DNA of 5,766 nt, taken from positions 1 through 5,766 of the forward strand of contig JBHOQN010000104.1 in NCBI GenBank assembly GCA_042408965.1. The letters run 5' to 3'. The notes below the pieces were generated by a model. The model saw only the letters and a list, made by a program, of their open reading frames with translations. It made no database searches and was not told the DNA's origin. This document shows, piece after piece, positions 4,947 through 5,766 of this stretch (its first letter is position 1; each line of letters starts with the position of its first letter). The position numbers and the translations under genes were made by a program. The DNA comes from Thermogemmatispora sp042408965 (GTDB taxonomy: Bacteria; Chloroflexota; Ktedonobacteria; Ktedonobacterales; Ktedonobacteraceae).

Positions 4947-5766
4947 ATGGATGCTGAGACACCCAAGGAGAGCAGGCCCAGGCAGAGCACCTATGTGATC
5001 GATTCAGAGAACGCGGGCGAGCTGGCACGTCTGACGCACCAGGGCCAGATGCTGACCAGAGGCATGGGGGGTCTCTTCCCGGAATTGCCTGCCGGGCCGC
5101 CGTTGTCCGAGGGGGGGCGGGGGCGCGTGCTCGATCTGGCCTGTGGCCCTGGCGAGTGGGCGTTGGAGGTGGCCTTTACCTATCCGAAGGTCGAGGTCAT
5201 CGGCGTCGATCTGAGCGCCAACGTCATCGAGTATGCCAGAGCACAGGCCTGGTCACGCGGTCTGGAGAACGTTCAGTTCCAGGTGATGAACGTCATGCAG
5301 CCGCTGGACTTCCCAGATGCCTCCTTCGACCTGATCAATGGGCGTCTGCTGTTGGGCTTCATGCTGCCGGAGGCCTGGCCGCGGCTGCTCACCGAGTGCC
5401 GGCGCCTCCTCAAGCCGGGTGGCATCGTCAGACTCACCGAAGCAGAGATGCCGCTCTCCACCAGCCCGGCGCTGGAGCGCCTGCATGCCCTGTTCTGTGA
5501 AGCGCTCAAAAAGGCGGGCCAAAGCTTTTCGGTGGATGGGCGCCATGTGGGCATTACCCCGGTCCTGCCGCGGCTGGTGCGCCAGGCGGGCTTTGTCGAG
5601 GTACGACAGAGAGCCAGCGCTGTCGAGTGGTCGATGGGAACCGAGGCCCATTATGCCGTCTTCAAAGGCTATCTGATGTTCCTGGGACTCATCCAGCCAT
5701 TCCTGACCAAGATGGGAGTGGGCACTCCCCAGGAGCTAGAGCATTTAGCTCAGCTCGCTGTGGCAG
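4947..5766 (+). CDS. SAM-dependent methyltransferase MT3 (class I), 3' end cut off
   Basis: An open frame of 273 codons with no stop before the right edge. AGGAGA lies six bases before the ATG at 4947. Motif I is VLDLACGPGEWALEVA at 61-76, VIGVDLS at 84-90 supplies the acidic residue that binds the SAM ribose, LDFPDASFDLINGR at 120-133 covers the fourth strand, and LLKPGGIVRLTEAE at 154-167 the fifth. N-terminal STYVID-x-ENA-x-E-x-ARL and later QSFSVDGRHVGITP (192-205) are features I associate with a family abundant in Ktedonobacteria; this is from memory. It differs from MT1 and MT2 in the N-terminal and C-terminal parts, so it is not a recent duplicate of them. The family is usually about 280-300 residues, so little is missing. 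The substrate is unknown. It is probably cotranscribed with the HTH regulator. Confidence 0.85.
   Translation, partial: MDAETPKESRPRQSTYVIDSENAGELARLTHQGQMLTRGMGGLFPELPAGPPLSEGGRGRVLDLACGPGEWALEVAFTYPKVEVIGVDLSANVIEYARAQAWSRGLENVQFQVMNVMQPLDFPDASFDLINGRLLLGFMLPEAWPRLLTECRRLLKPGGIVRLTEAEMPLSTSPALERLHALFCEALKKAGQSFSVDGRHVGITPVLPRLVRQAGFVEVRQRASAVEWSMGTEAHYAVFKGYLMFLGLIQPFLTKMGVGTPQELEHLAQLAVA

Noticed and set aside
1..5766. CRISPR array, tRNA, rRNA, insertion sequence
   Set aside because: I saw no regularly spaced repeats, no cloverleaf or rRNA-like sequence, no transposase and no terminal inverted repeats.

Overview
The window looks like a piece of a moderately GC-rich bacterial chromosome. 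It most resembles Ktedonobacteria (Chloroflexota), which are rich in SAM-dependent methyltransferases and in regulators that join a Cro/C1-type helix-turn-helix (HTH) to helical repeats. This placement rests on remembered family resemblance, not on a marker gene.

There are two divergent gene blocks. The left block is read on the minus strand, starts at 3390 and runs to about 205. In order it holds a 100-residue orphan, two paralogous class I methyltransferases (MT2, then MT1), a small sigma-region-4-like HTH protein, a divergent Nudix protein and a small last ORF. The genes are tightly packed, with short gaps or overlaps, so they almost certainly form one operon. Below it, still on the minus strand, a new gene starts at 51 and runs off the left edge. 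Its 17 visible residues carry the PP-loop signature SGGKDS, so it is probably a PAPS-reductase-like ATP pyrophosphatase. The gap before it holds a good -35 element and a strong GC hairpin followed by a U-rich run.

The right block is read on the plus strand. After a 302-base intergenic region with a good sigma-70-type promoter comes a 409-residue HTH/helical-repeat regulator. It is followed 24 bases later by a third methyltransferase (MT3) of a different family, cut by the right edge.

The most interesting points are two probable frameshifts in the left operon. The C-terminus of MT2 appears to change frame near 2311: the neighbouring frame continues the resemblance to MT1, restores the expected length and ends 7 bases before MT1. 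The last small ORF appears frameshifted at a GAGAG run near 277-281. The restored frame reads on to 205 and carries a W-x-RCPAS motif also found in the HTH protein, encoded by an identical 15-bp sequence. With a Nudix box lacking one catalytic glutamate, this suggests either a decaying operon or indel errors in the assembly. The substrates of the methyltransferases, and so the role of the system, cannot be read from the sequence.
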